Shown piece after piece: positions 1 through 7,501 of a DNA stretch of 46,194 nt. The position numbers and the translations under genes are program-made. Source of the stretch: Blastocatellia bacterium (GTDB lineage: Bacteria > Acidobacteriota > Blastocatellia > UBA7656 > JADIYM01); NCBI GenBank assembly GCA_021463145.1, contig JAJTWZ010000033.1, positions 1 through 46,194 of the forward strand, written 5' to 3'. The first letter of the stretch is position 1. Each line of letters opens with the position of its first letter. A model generated the notes under the pieces. It did not search any database. It was not told the DNA's origin and worked only from the letters and a program-made list of their open reading frames with translations.

Positions 1-146
1 GGTCAGGGCGGATCGCTTCGCTCACCGCCCTGACCCCCGGCTATCTTCTGTGACCGCTTCGCGGTCAAAGCCGCGACCCCCGGGCCGACTTTTTGCGACC
101 GTTTCGCAGCCATCGACCCTTTCGCGGTCAAAGCCGCGCCCCCCGG
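1..146. repeat. Short hairpin and 32-bp direct repeat pair
   Basis: Positions 1-11 and 25-35 form a perfect 11-bp inverted repeat. Positions 52-83 and 115-146 are near-identical 32-bp copies (core GCGGTCAAAGCCGCG, itself palindromic) 63 bp apart. Reading frames here are open on several strands only because of the GC-rich repeat composition, so I call no gene. It appears to be the edge of the repetitive block that continues to position 785. Confidence 0.6.
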
Positions 147-214
147 AGTGAACCAGCCGGAGTGTTTCGTGACAGTTCCCCACGCGCCTGCGGCGCACCC
201 CCTCGGACGAAACG

Positions 215-614
215 AGCAGCGTTTCGGGTCCACGGGCCATTCTTAAGCGCCGGAGCGTTTCGGGTCTGCGGGCCATTCTGAAGCGCCGGAGCGTTTCGGG
301 TCCTCCGGCCACTATGAAGCGCCGGAGCGTTTCGGGTCCGCGGGCCATTCTGAAGCGCCGGAGCGTTTCGGGTCCACGGGCCATTCTGAAGCGCCGGCGC
401 GTTTCGGGTCCGCGGGCCATTCTGAAGCGCCGGAGCGTTTCGGGTCCGCAGGCCATTCTGAAGCGCCGGAGCGTTTCGGGTCCGCCGGCCATTCTGAAGC
501 GCCGGAGCGTTTCGGGTCCGCAGGCCATTCTGAAGCACCGGAGCGTTTCGGGTCCGCGGGCCATTCTGAAGCGCCGGAGCGTTTCGGGTCCGCGGGCCAT
601 TCTGAAGCGCCGGA
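215..614. repeat. 36-bp tandem repeat array, 10 full units plus partials
   Basis: Ten head-to-tail 36-bp units start at 236 and then every 36 bp (272, 308, 344, 380, 416, 452, 488, 524, 560). A partial unit lies at 596-614 and a degenerate half unit at about 215-235. Each unit begins GCCATTCTGAAGCGCC and carries GCGTTTCGGGTCC. Units differ mostly in the last 5-6 bases before the next GGCC and by single changes (unit 3 ACTATG, unit 5 CGGCG, unit 9 GCACC). The period is a multiple of three with no in-frame stop, so long ORFs appear in several frames on both strands; these are artefacts. There are no unique spacers, so it is not a CRISPR array. It is best read as a minisatellite. Confidence 0.9.
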
Positions 615-785
615 GGCGCGAAAGCACCAGAGCCCACGGCGTAAGCCGTGGGTATAGCGCCCTAATTCGGTCGAGCCCCGTAGGGGCGAAACACGAATCC
701 GGACTTCTTTCGCCCCTACGGGGCTTTGACCACTCTCCATCCGAAACCCTCGGCTTACGCCGTGGGCTACGGTACTTTCGCGCCT
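604..785. repeat. Two inverted copies of a dispersed palindromic repeat
   Basis: Left arm 614-691 and right arm 708-785, 78 nt each, face each other around a 16-nt centre. Pairing arms are 614-628/771-785 (one mismatch), 631-647/752-768 (17 bp, perfect) and 674-691/708-725 (18 bp, perfect), separated by symmetric unpaired stretches of 2 and 26 nt. Each arm also holds its own hairpin (CCCACGGC-GTAA-GCCGTGGG at 633-652 and CCCC-GTA-GGGG at 676-686). The left arm aligns over about 90 bp with 37236-37327, so this is a REP/MITE-like dispersed family. The element directly abuts the end of the 36-bp array. Confidence 0.8.
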
Positions 786-909
786 TGCGCAAAGGACGGC
801 TACGCCTGGCGCTGGCTGAACATCCGCCAGGCCGTTCACGGTTCGCGAGGCGTCAGCGCCGTTCGTGGTTCACGATGTGCTCCACGTAGCAACTGGGACA
901 AGTGGAGAT

Positions 910-1446
910 CTAGGCGGCCCGGGGTTCGCGCCACACAACCTGGATCCGAACGACCTGCGATGTGACCAACCGCGCCGAACTGTCGTGCGCCTTCTCAGCC
1001 GGCGATAGGAAGATCGCGCGGTCGCCCACGCGAAGACCGCCCTTCCAGAATGCATGCTGCCCACTGACTGCGCCGATCGCGAATGCCTCGTGGCCGTCCG
1101 GCAGCCTGCCGCCGCGAAGAGCGCCAAGGCGTTGCGACGGGATGTACATCGAGAATGTGTAAGTGCTCCGCTCTGTCTCGATGATCAACTGGTCGCCGAC
1201 CGCCAACTCGGCAAACGACACCACATTTCGAAGTTCAGTTACCACACCGTTGTTCATGCGCGTTGACCGGCCTCCAGTTTCGAGATCCCCCAACGTTGCG
1301 CCCTTGTGCAATACTCGGACCACCAGATCGTCCAATGGGCCAAATGGCCTTTTCCTGCCCTTTTCGCGCCGCGGCAGCACATCGAAACGCGAGCGTCCGG
1401 TCTTCCGGACGAGCAGCTGTCCGGCTTTCGGGATGACGAAGGCCAC
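910..1446 (-). CDS. Hypothetical protein, 178 aa
   Basis: I do not recognise this family. The frame opens with GTG at 1446, with no convincing ribosome binding site. The product has alternating hydrophobic/charged strands, including a VGDQLIIETE segment near residue 85 and RVGDRAIFLSPAE near residue 145, which suggests a small beta-rich domain. No signal peptide, membrane segment or catalytic signature is visible. It diverges from the small helical protein at 1535 and lies next to the repeat block. The call rests on the protein-like hydrophobic pattern and the lack of a better frame in this stretch; it could be a false ORF. Confidence 0.45.
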   Translation of the reverse strand: MAFVIPKAGQLLVRKTGRSRFDVLPRREKGRKRPFGPLDDLVVRVLHKGATLGDLETGGRSTRMNNGVVTELRNVVSFAELAVGDQLIIETERSTYTFSMYIPSQRLGALRGGRLPDGHEAFAIGAVSGQHAFWKGGLRVGDRAIFLSPAEKAHDSSARLVTSQVVRIQVVWREPRAA

Positions 1447-1534
1447 CCGAGCCGTGGCGAAACAGGCGATCCTCGGGCATCATTCGCTGACGGCGTGGCT
1501 ATGAACCGATCCCGGATAGTGGACTGGAGGAATC

Positions 1535-1750
1535 ATGGAACAACTCATTCAGATGGTCAGCGAGCGCGCCGGAATAGCGCCTGAAACGGCAAGGACTGCG
1601 GTCGAAACCGTTCTTGGCTTCATCAAGGAACGCCTGCCCGAGCCTCTGGCTTCGCAGGTCGACGGCTTCATTGGCGGCGAAGCGGCTGCAGACGGCGGCG
1701 GTGACGTTCTCGGCGACATCGCCGGCAAGATTGGCGGATTGCTCGGTTGA
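1535..1750 (+). CDS. Small helical protein, 71 aa
   Basis: ATG at 1535 is preceded by TGGAGGAATC, a good ribosome binding site. Residues 1-47 are predicted helical (an EQLIQMVSERAGI helix, then ETARTAVETVLGFIKERLP) and the tail is glycine-rich (residues 48-71, ending IAGKIGGLLG). The two-helix pattern resembles short DUF2267/DUF937-type proteins found in many soil bacteria, whose function is unknown. It is monocistronic, about 230 bp upstream of the HPt operon. The family link is inferred by eye. Confidence 0.65.
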   Translation: MEQLIQMVSERAGIAPETARTAVETVLGFIKERLPEPLASQVDGFIGGEAAADGGGDVLGDIAGKIGGLLG

Positions 1751-1964
1751 GCAATATGCCGTCGCTTGGCGAGGCGCGTCCCACTCGCGAGACTGTCCGG
1801 GTGGGACGCATCGCCCGCCATCGTCCGATCGCGCTACAGAGTTGATTCCTTGCGAGCAGGCTGATTCCTGCCGATAATGTCCTCACTTCCACGTCGAGCG
1901 ACTATCGCCGTCACGACAGCAAGTTTGTACGTCCTGCCCGGACGCCGTTGGTCGCTGATCCCCC

Positions 1965-1970
1965 AGGAGG
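1965..1970 (+). promoter_or_regulatory. Ribosome binding site fixing a TTG start
   Basis: A perfect AGGAGG lies 6 nt upstream of TTG at 1977. No ATG or GTG is nearby in frame, so this site decides the start of the HPt protein. Confidence 0.75.
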
Positions 1971-1976
1971 CTTCCG

Positions 1977-2360
1977 TTGGACGACTGGCCCACAGTCTTT
2001 GCCGGCTTCCGTGCAGCGTTCGTCGAACGTTTACCCACGCAACTGAGCGAGGCGCGCGAGGCGCTCGAATCCCTGACTTCAGCGGCCGGGTCTGACGAAG
2101 CACTTACCAGCCTGCATCGTGTCTTCCACAAGGTCGCCGGTTCGGCCGGAACCTATCTCTTCGACGAGATCGCGCGTGTCGCCACGGACGCCGAATCCCT
2201 TTGCCGCCGCCTGATGGATCGTGGAGGTTCTCCTGAGACCGATCACATCGACGAATTGGCCCGATACATCGTCCGAATCGACTCCGCGTGCGCGGAAGCG
2301 CAACACGAACTGTCAACCGTAAATACAGCCGACTTTCCCGCCGGCCTGCAGAGACTCTGA
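1977..2360 (+). CDS. HPt domain phosphotransfer protein
   Basis: A 127-residue single-domain histidine phosphotransfer protein. The motif FHKVAGSAGTYLF (residues 50-62) matches the HPt active-site helix (H-x-[LV]-K-G-S-A), with His51 as the predicted phosphorylated residue; Ala replaces the common Gly/Lys neighbour at position 54. The rest is amphipathic helix, as expected for the four-helix HPt fold. It starts at TTG behind a perfect AGGAGG. It is the first gene of a co-directional group: coiled-coil protein, OmpA-type protein, Rab-like GTPase, histidine kinase. In known phosphorelays an HPt shuttles phosphate between a receiver and a kinase; the kinase at 5432 and the CheY-like protein at 6983 are natural candidate partners (inference). 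Confidence 0.8.
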   Translation: MDDWPTVFAGFRAAFVERLPTQLSEAREALESLTSAAGSDEALTSLHRVFHKVAGSAGTYLFDEIARVATDAESLCRRLMDRGGSPETDHIDELARYIVRIDSACAEAQHELSTVNTADFPAGLQRL

Positions 2361-2398
2361 AACTCAACCGAGGCCCGCTCGAGCAGCGGTGAACGCCG

Positions 2399-3193
2399 AT
2401 GGCATCCAGAACGTCCGCCGTCAAGGGCGCAAGAAGCGCTCCGAAGTCAGCATCCGCCACCACGACCACCGCGAAGAAGCCGTCGCGCCCGTCGACAGTT
2501 CGCACCGCCGACAGGCCGGCCGCTCGCGCCTCGGCAAAGCCGGCCCCGGTCGCCAAATCCAAACCGAAAGCAGCCAAACCAGCAGCGAGGAGAACACCGA
2601 TGACGACATCGTCCGGAAAGAACCGTCCCGACGCCGATCCCGACGCCAAAGCGCTCACCGCCGCCGGCGAAATGGCCGGCTCCGGTAATCTCGAGAAGGT
2701 CCGCGACATACTCTTCGGATCGCAGATGCAGGCGCTCGACCGCCGCTTCCAGAAACTGGAAGAGCGCATCGTCAAAGAGACGTCTCTGCTTCGCGACGAA
2801 ACCAAGAAGAGGCTCGACGACCTGGATGCGTACGTGAAACGCGAAGTCGACACGATCGTGGACCGTATCCGAACCGAACAGGTCGACCGCTCATCGGCAG
2901 ACAAGGATCTCGGTCAGCAGTTGCGTGAGTCGACGTCGGCCATCGAGTCGAGAATCGCAACACTGGACGAACAGACGGCAAAGGCAGATCGGGAGCTGCG
3001 CCAGGCGCTTCTGGATCAGTCGAAGTCGCTTGGAGAGGAAATCCGGATGAAGGCCGAGGAACTGTCTGCGGCGCTCGACCGCGAGTCCGAGCACCTCACG
3101 AACGACAAGGCGAGCCGATCCGCGCTTGCGTCCCTGTTCATGGAGTTGAGCATGCGGCTCAACAACGAGTTCAACCTGCCGATCGACGAGTAA
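2399..3193 (+). CDS. Coiled-coil protein with Lys/Ala/Pro-rich N-terminus
   Basis: 264 residues from ATG 2399. Residues 1-67 are low-complexity Ala/Lys/Pro/Thr-rich and very basic. Residues 95-135 carry a conserved-looking block (LEKVRDILFGSQMQALDRR...KLEERIVKE), and residues 110-250 are strongly heptad-like, so a long parallel coiled coil is likely. No signal peptide or membrane segment. An alternative start at ATG 2600 (MTTSSGKNRPD) has GAGGAG 7 nt upstream, whereas ATG 2399 lacks a clear site; the mature protein may therefore be 197 aa. The stop is 1 bp before the GTG start of the OmpA-type protein, so the two are almost certainly co-translated. I believe the block after residue 95 recurs beside OmpA/GTPase genes in other bacteria, but I cannot verify this here. 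Function unknown; a cytoplasmic scaffold is plausible. Confidence 0.75.
   Translation: MASRTSAVKGARSAPKSASATTTTAKKPSRPSTVRTADRPAARASAKPAPVAKSKPKAAKPAARRTPMTTSSGKNRPDADPDAKALTAAGEMAGSGNLEKVRDILFGSQMQALDRRFQKLEERIVKETSLLRDETKKRLDDLDAYVKREVDTIVDRIRTEQVDRSSADKDLGQQLRESTSAIESRIATLDEQTAKADRELRQALLDQSKSLGEEIRMKAEELSAALDRESEHLTNDKASRSALASLFMELSMRLNNEFNLPIDE
2587..2592 (+). promoter_or_regulatory. Internal ribosome binding site, alternative start at 2600
   Basis: GAGGAG sits 7 nt upstream of an in-frame ATG at 2600 inside the coiled-coil gene. It is stronger than anything before the upstream ATG at 2399 and would remove the basic low-complexity N-terminus. Confidence 0.5.
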
Positions 3194-3194
3194 C

Positions 3195-4934
3195 GTGTCC
3201 GGACCCGATCCACGGGAGTCGCCCGCCGGGAACGACACCGGCGCAACCGAGCCATTCAACGAGCTGCGGTCGATCCTGCTCGCACCCGAGCAGGAAAGAC
3301 TGCGCCAGCTTCAGGAGCGGCTCGACGACCCGAGGCATCGCGCCGAGGACTTGAGCGGCGTACTGCCCGAAGCGATCGCCATTCGCGCGCGGCGCGACGA
3401 CCGGCTGCTCGTCTCGATGCGTCCAGTCGTATCGGAAGCGATGCGCGACTCGATGCGCCGGGATCCGAAGTCGTTTGCGGACGCGCTCTTCCCGGCGCTC
3501 GGTTCTGCGATTCGAAAGGCTATTGCCGCAACGCTCGGCGAGATGGTCCAGTCGCTCAACCAGGTAATCGAGAACACGTTCTCGGTCCGCGGCCTGAAAT
3601 GGCGGCTGGAGGCGATGCGCACCGGACGGCCTTTTGCCGAAATCGTTCTGCTTCGCAGTCTGGTTTACCGGGTCGAGCAGGTTTTCCTGGTGCATCGTGA
3701 GACCGGATTGCTGCTTCAGCACGTCGAGTCCGGCGCAGCAGCTGCGAAAGACGCGGACATGGCCTCCGCAATGCTGACGGCGATTCGCGACTTCGCGCGC
3801 GACACATTCGACGCCGGCACTGAGGACTCCCTCAACAGCCTGAACATCGGAGACCTGACGGTCTGGATCGAGCAGGGACCGCACGCGATAGTCGCTGCGG
3901 TGATCCGGGGCACGGCGCCGCTTTCGTTCAAGGACGTATTGCGCGAGACGGTAGAGCGAATCCATCTCGAGCAACTCGAACCGCTCGACGACTTTCAAGG
4001 CGATGCGACGCCATTCGAGGCCTCGCGGCCGGCGCTGGAGTCGTGCCTTGTGGCGCAGTACGCCGTGCCCGAGCAGGAAGCGTCGCCGGTACTTAAGATT
4101 GCCACCGCCACACTCGCGCTCGTAATCGTCATTGCGCTCGCGATGTGGGCCTATGCGGCCTGGACCTGGCGGGGCGCCGTTGCGGCGCTGAAATCCGAGC
4201 CCGGAATCGTCGTCACCGAAGCTGAGCGGAACTGGTTCGGCGCGAACCTGGTGGAGGGGCTCCGGGATCCACTGTCGAAGGATCCGCGCGAGATCCTTGC
4301 ACTCCACGGCTACGGGTCTGCGGATGTAAGACTCGACCTGCAGCCGTTCGCCTCGTCGGACGCTGGAATCGTCACGAAACGCGCCCGTGAAGTCCTTCAG
4401 GCGCCCGATGCCGTCGAGTTCGCTTTCGATAACGGCGCCTTGTCGGCGTCTGGAACCGCGCCATCTCCCTGGATTGCTCGCGCCCGCGAGTTCGCTCCGT
4501 TCGTCGCCGGAGTCAGAAGCTACGCCGACGAAAGGCTTCTCGATACGACCGCGGCCGCGATCAAGGCCGAGGCCGAACGGCTTCGCGCCGTTCGTATTCC
4601 GTTCGCGCTCGGTTCTGCCGAACTCGTGCCGGAAGCCGCTGAAGTTGCCCGCTCGGGCGCCGGAATACTGTCGGCTTTGGATACGATCGCTCGCGACGCC
4701 GGGGGCACGCTCCGTATCCGGATCGTCGGTCAGGCCGATGCCTCCGGAACCGATGCGACAAACGCGCGCATCAGCCGGCTTCGGGCCGAGGCCATTGCCC
4801 TGGCGGTGAACACGGCGCAGTTCCGCAATCTGGAATTCGACCTGCAGGGTCTAGGCGCAACGCCCGAGTCCGATCGAACTGTTACATTCCAGGTCGACGA
4901 GTCGTCCCTCTCGCCCCGCAAGGCGAACCAATGA
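3195..4934 (+). CDS. Transmembrane OmpA-type protein with large cytoplasmic N-domain
   Basis: 579 residues from GTG 3195. There is no signal peptide. The single strong membrane segment is at residues ~301-324 (IATATLALVIVIALAMWAY), so residues 1-300 should be cytoplasmic and 325-579 periplasmic. Periplasmic part: a BON-like stretch (~400-450), then an OmpA/MotB C-terminal domain (~466-565) with Asp515 and the NxxxSxxRA pattern (Asn523, Arg530) that binds peptidoglycan in this family. Cytoplasmic part: residues ~155-265 (VEQVFLVHRETGLLLQHV, then DADMASAMLTAIRDF, then a hydrophobic strand AIVAAVIRG) have the strand-strand-helix order of roadblock/longin-like domains, which bind small GTPases; this assignment is my inference. 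Its stop overlaps the start of the GTPase gene by 4 bp (ATGA), giving tight translational coupling. Likely role: linking the cell wall to the GTPase/kinase switch. Confidence 0.85.
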   Translation: MSGPDPRESPAGNDTGATEPFNELRSILLAPEQERLRQLQERLDDPRHRAEDLSGVLPEAIAIRARRDDRLLVSMRPVVSEAMRDSMRRDPKSFADALFPALGSAIRKAIAATLGEMVQSLNQVIENTFSVRGLKWRLEAMRTGRPFAEIVLLRSLVYRVEQVFLVHRETGLLLQHVESGAAAAKDADMASAMLTAIRDFARDTFDAGTEDSLNSLNIGDLTVWIEQGPHAIVAAVIRGTAPLSFKDVLRETVERIHLEQLEPLDDFQGDATPFEASRPALESCLVAQYAVPEQEASPVLKIATATLALVIVIALAMWAYAAWTWRGAVAALKSEPGIVVTEAERNWFGANLVEGLRDPLSKDPREILALHGYGSADVRLDLQPFASSDAGIVTKRAREVLQAPDAVEFAFDNGALSASGTAPSPWIARAREFAPFVAGVRSYADERLLDTTAAAIKAEAERLRAVRIPFALGSAELVPEAAEVARSGAGILSALDTIARDAGGTLRIRIVGQADASGTDATNARISRLRAEAIALAVNTAQFRNLEFDLQGLGATPESDRTVTFQVDESSLSPRKANQ

Positions 4935-5428
4935 TCCAGAAGAAGATCTGCATGCTCGGATCGTTCGCCGTCGGAAAGACGAGCCTGGTTGCACGGTTCG
5001 TTCACAGCATTTATCGCGACCAGTACCTGACGACCGTTGGTGTGAAGATCGACAAGAAGCAGGTCCGCGTAGGCGATAATGACGTCACGCTCATCCTCTG
5101 GGATCTGCACGGCGAGGATGAGTTCCAGAAGATCAGGTCTGCGTATCTCCGCGGATCTTCCGGGTTTCTATTCGTTGCGGACGGCACGCGCAGGTCCACA
5201 TTCGACAAGATTCACGAACTTCAGGAGAACGCCGTATCTGCCGTCGGCGACGTTCCGTTCGTCGTGCTCGTGAACAAGTCGGATCTCAAGCCGGAATGGG
5301 ATGTGGATGCCGAGGCGCTCGGCGCAGCCACCGATCGCGGTTGGACCGTCCTCGAGACCAGCGCCAGGACCGGTGAAGGCGTCGAAGATGCGTTTCTGGC
5401 AATCGCGGAATCTATGTTGAGGCGCTGA
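4931..5428 (+). CDS. Rab/Ras-like small GTPase (copy 1)
   Basis: 165 residues, only the G domain. G1: GSFAVGKTS (residues 10-18). G2: Thr35 in YLTTVGVKID, typical of the Rab switch I. G3: WDLHGED (57-63), where Ras has DTAGQ, so the Gln61 equivalent is Glu62. G4: NKSD (115-118). G5: TSA (143-145). There is no C-terminal cysteine for lipidation, so membrane recruitment would need a partner. It overlaps the OmpA-type gene by 4 bp and is followed after 3 bp by the histidine kinase. Copy 2 at 33920 has the same length and shares about 90 of 165 positions in an ungapped hand alignment. The Gln-to-Glu change, shared by both copies, suggests slow intrinsic hydrolysis or dependence on a GAP (inference). 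Confidence 0.92.
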   Translation: MIQKKICMLGSFAVGKTSLVARFVHSIYRDQYLTTVGVKIDKKQVRVGDNDVTLILWDLHGEDEFQKIRSAYLRGSSGFLFVADGTRRSTFDKIHELQENAVSAVGDVPFVVLVNKSDLKPEWDVDAEALGAATDRGWTVLETSARTGEGVEDAFLAIAESMLRR

Positions 5429-5431
5429 CGG

Positions 5432-6943
5432 ATGGCGGACCTTCCCGATCTGCTCGCCGAGTACCTCGAGACCGCGGTCGTTTCGACCCGCTCGCCCGCG
5501 TGGATGCACGTCGCACACCATGGCGCGCTCGTGGGAGCCGGCGGTCCGCTGGGGATATACGGAATCGCCACCCTTGCACCGGGAGATGCTGTAGCTCCGG
5601 CAGTACCGATGCTCGAAGGACTGCTGCCCCTCGACGAGCCGATCGAACTTCCGTGCGTGGGAATCGGCACGGGACTGCCGGCCGATATTCATCTGATTCC
5701 AGGCGAAGATGGCGACTGGGTGCTGATCCTCGACGCAACATCGGAAGCGATTCTGCGCGGGCTCGTCCAGCAACGATCGAACGATCTGCTTCTCCTTCAG
5801 GCGCGCCACGACGCCCTCGGCAAGGGCCCGCCTGGCGTTCGCGACATTCCATCATCGCTCTCCGCCGTCCTTGGCGCTCTCGTAATCGAGGAAGAAGCAT
5901 CGGGCAACCTGGTCGCGATCGGCCGGCCTCCGCAATGGCTCGCGCGATTCGTCGATCCGGACGCTGAACCGGCCGGGGCCGGAATTGTCGATCGCTTCGC
6001 CTACCTCGAGTCATTCCTTGTCGACGCTCGGGAGTTCTGGGCGCGCGATGCCGGAGCCGTTCTCGAAGGCGGATCGTGGGAAGAGACCGACGACACGGGC
6101 ACGAACGCAAGCCTCGACGCAGTTGCTGTCGGCGTCGGAGGCCGCAGGTTCATCGTCGTGCGGCACGTGGACGAGGCGCGCGACGAACGACGGCGGGTGA
6201 TACAGCGCGCTCGCGAGGTTCGCCTCGACCTGGACCGCCTGCATAGAGATTCGCAGCAGCGGGAGGTGCTGTTCCACTGCCTCGTGCACGACCTCGCGGG
6301 CCCCCTGACGAGCATGAAGGCAATTTTCTCGATGCTGGAGCGAGAGTCCCTGCCGGATTCGATGAAGCGGCTCGTCGACATAGGCACGAGGCAGACAGCA
6401 CGTCAGGAGGAATTGATCCGTGAGATGCTCGACGTATTTGCCGACGAACGCCGTGTTTTCGATCCCGCGACGTTCGACCCGAAGTCGGCACCCGACGTCT
6501 GCTCCTGCGCTCGCTCGGTCGTAAGCGCACTCGTTCCCGCCGCGCGTGCGAAGAGCGTCAATTTGGAGACGGAGGGGTGCGACGAGGCGATGCGCGTCAT
6601 CGGCGATCGGCTCGTGCTGGAGAGGGTGATCTCGAACCTGGTCGAAAACGCCATCCGCCACGTGCCCGACGGCGGCGGCGTCTCCGTGAGAGTCGTCCGC
6701 TCGGACGAAACGGCCTTGGTCGAAGTCGACGACAATGGCCCGGGTGTACCCGACAGCGTGGCCCCCACGCTCTTCCGGCGGCTGTCTCAAGGATCCGGGC
6801 CTCGAGGCAAGGCGGGACTGGGTCTTTACTTCGTGCGAATGACGGTCGAGCGATGGGGGGGCGTCGTCGGATTCACTCCGATGCCCAAGGGTGGATCGCG
6901 CTTCTGGTTCAAGCTGCCCGTCGTAGAGAGCCTCGCGGACTAG
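5432..6943 (+). CDS. PAS-like sensor histidine kinase
   Basis: 503 residues, soluble. Residues 1-125 form a PAS-like domain (YLETAVVSTRSPAW near the start, EGLLP at 62-66, WVLILDATSEAI near 96-107) that is clearly paralogous to the N-terminus of the protein at 34418. Residues ~250-285 are a coiled linker. The dimerisation H-box is LVHDLAGPLTSMKAI with His286 as phosphoacceptor. The ATPase domain has N-box NLVENAIRH, G1 DNGPGVP, F-box LFRRL and G2 GLGLYFVR. It starts 3 bp after the GTPase stop, so it is in the same operon. The convergent response regulator at 6983 ends 40 bp away. A reasonable model is that the GTPase regulates the kinase through the PAS-like domain (inference). Confidence 0.9.
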   Translation: MADLPDLLAEYLETAVVSTRSPAWMHVAHHGALVGAGGPLGIYGIATLAPGDAVAPAVPMLEGLLPLDEPIELPCVGIGTGLPADIHLIPGEDGDWVLILDATSEAILRGLVQQRSNDLLLLQARHDALGKGPPGVRDIPSSLSAVLGALVIEEEASGNLVAIGRPPQWLARFVDPDAEPAGAGIVDRFAYLESFLVDAREFWARDAGAVLEGGSWEETDDTGTNASLDAVAVGVGGRRFIVVRHVDEARDERRRVIQRAREVRLDLDRLHRDSQQREVLFHCLVHDLAGPLTSMKAIFSMLERESLPDSMKRLVDIGTRQTARQEELIREMLDVFADERRVFDPATFDPKSAPDVCSCARSVVSALVPAARAKSVNLETEGCDEAMRVIGDRLVLERVISNLVENAIRHVPDGGGVSVRVVRSDETALVEVDDNGPGVPDSVAPTLFRRLSQGSGPRGKAGLGLYFVRMTVERWGGVVGFTPMPKGGSRFWFKLPVVESLAD

Positions 6944-6982
6944 CGATCCGCATCCCGGGTCCGCTCCAAGCCGCTTTCGCCT

Positions 6983-7351
6983 TCAGGCATCCCGAAGTGC
7001 AACTCGAATCCGGTCGCCCAATGTAACCGGATCGAACGGCTTCTCGAGCACGGCGACCGCCCCGAGTCCAAGCAGCTTTCCGACGTCCGACTCGGCCGGA
7101 TTCGCCGTCATGAAGATCACGGGAACATCCGATGTAGAAGGATCCTGACGGAGGCGCTCGAGCACCGCTGGACCGTCCTCGAGCGGCATGAAGACGTCGA
7201 GCAGGATGACGTCCGGTCGAGTCTCTCGTGCCAGCGCGATGGCCTCGTTGGCCGAAGCCGCTTCGCGGGCAGTCATGCCGCCGAACCTTTCCAGGCCAAT
7301 AGCGGTCAGATACCGGATGTCCGGTTCGTCGTCGAGGATGATAATGCGCAT
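6983..7351 (-). CDS. CheY-like single-domain response regulator
   Basis: 122 residues, receiver domain only. Acidic pocket Asp7/Asp8, phosphoacceptor Asp52 in ILLDVFMP, Thr82 in FMTAN and Lys104 in EKPF are all present. There is no output domain. It is convergent with the histidine kinase, whose stop is 39 bp from this gene's stop; kinase, HPt protein and receiver together could make a phosphorelay. ATG at 7351 is the natural start, since MRIIILDDE is the expected first strand. Confidence 0.92.
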   Translation of the reverse strand: MRIIILDDEPDIRYLTAIGLERFGGMTAREAASANEAIALARETRPDVILLDVFMPLEDGPAVLERLRQDPSTSDVPVIFMTANPAESDVGKLLGLGAVAVLEKPFDPVTLGDRIRVALRDA

Positions 7352-7501
7352 CGTCCAATCCTATGCGGCGCGGAGTGTAGCACCGCGCCGGTCCGGTCAA
7401 GATTTTGAGCATTGGAGGTCAAGGGGATTTGAGCATTTCGCGCCCGGATCGCCAATCGGAGCGCGCTGACGCTTTCATCCGGGTCTGGCACCGAATTTGC
7501 C

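Noticed and set aside
215-614. CRISPR array
   Set aside because: Units are contiguous 36-mers with no unique spacers, and no cas gene is present in the window.
22-889. Several long overlapping ORFs across the 36-bp repeats
   Set aside because: They exist in many frames on both strands because the 36-bp period has no stop codons; their proteins are pure 12-residue repeats with no start signal.
3171-4307. 378-codon antisense ORF opposite the OmpA-type gene
   Set aside because: Shadow frame: Arg-rich, no domain, and the plus strand encodes a coherent TM-BON-OmpA protein.
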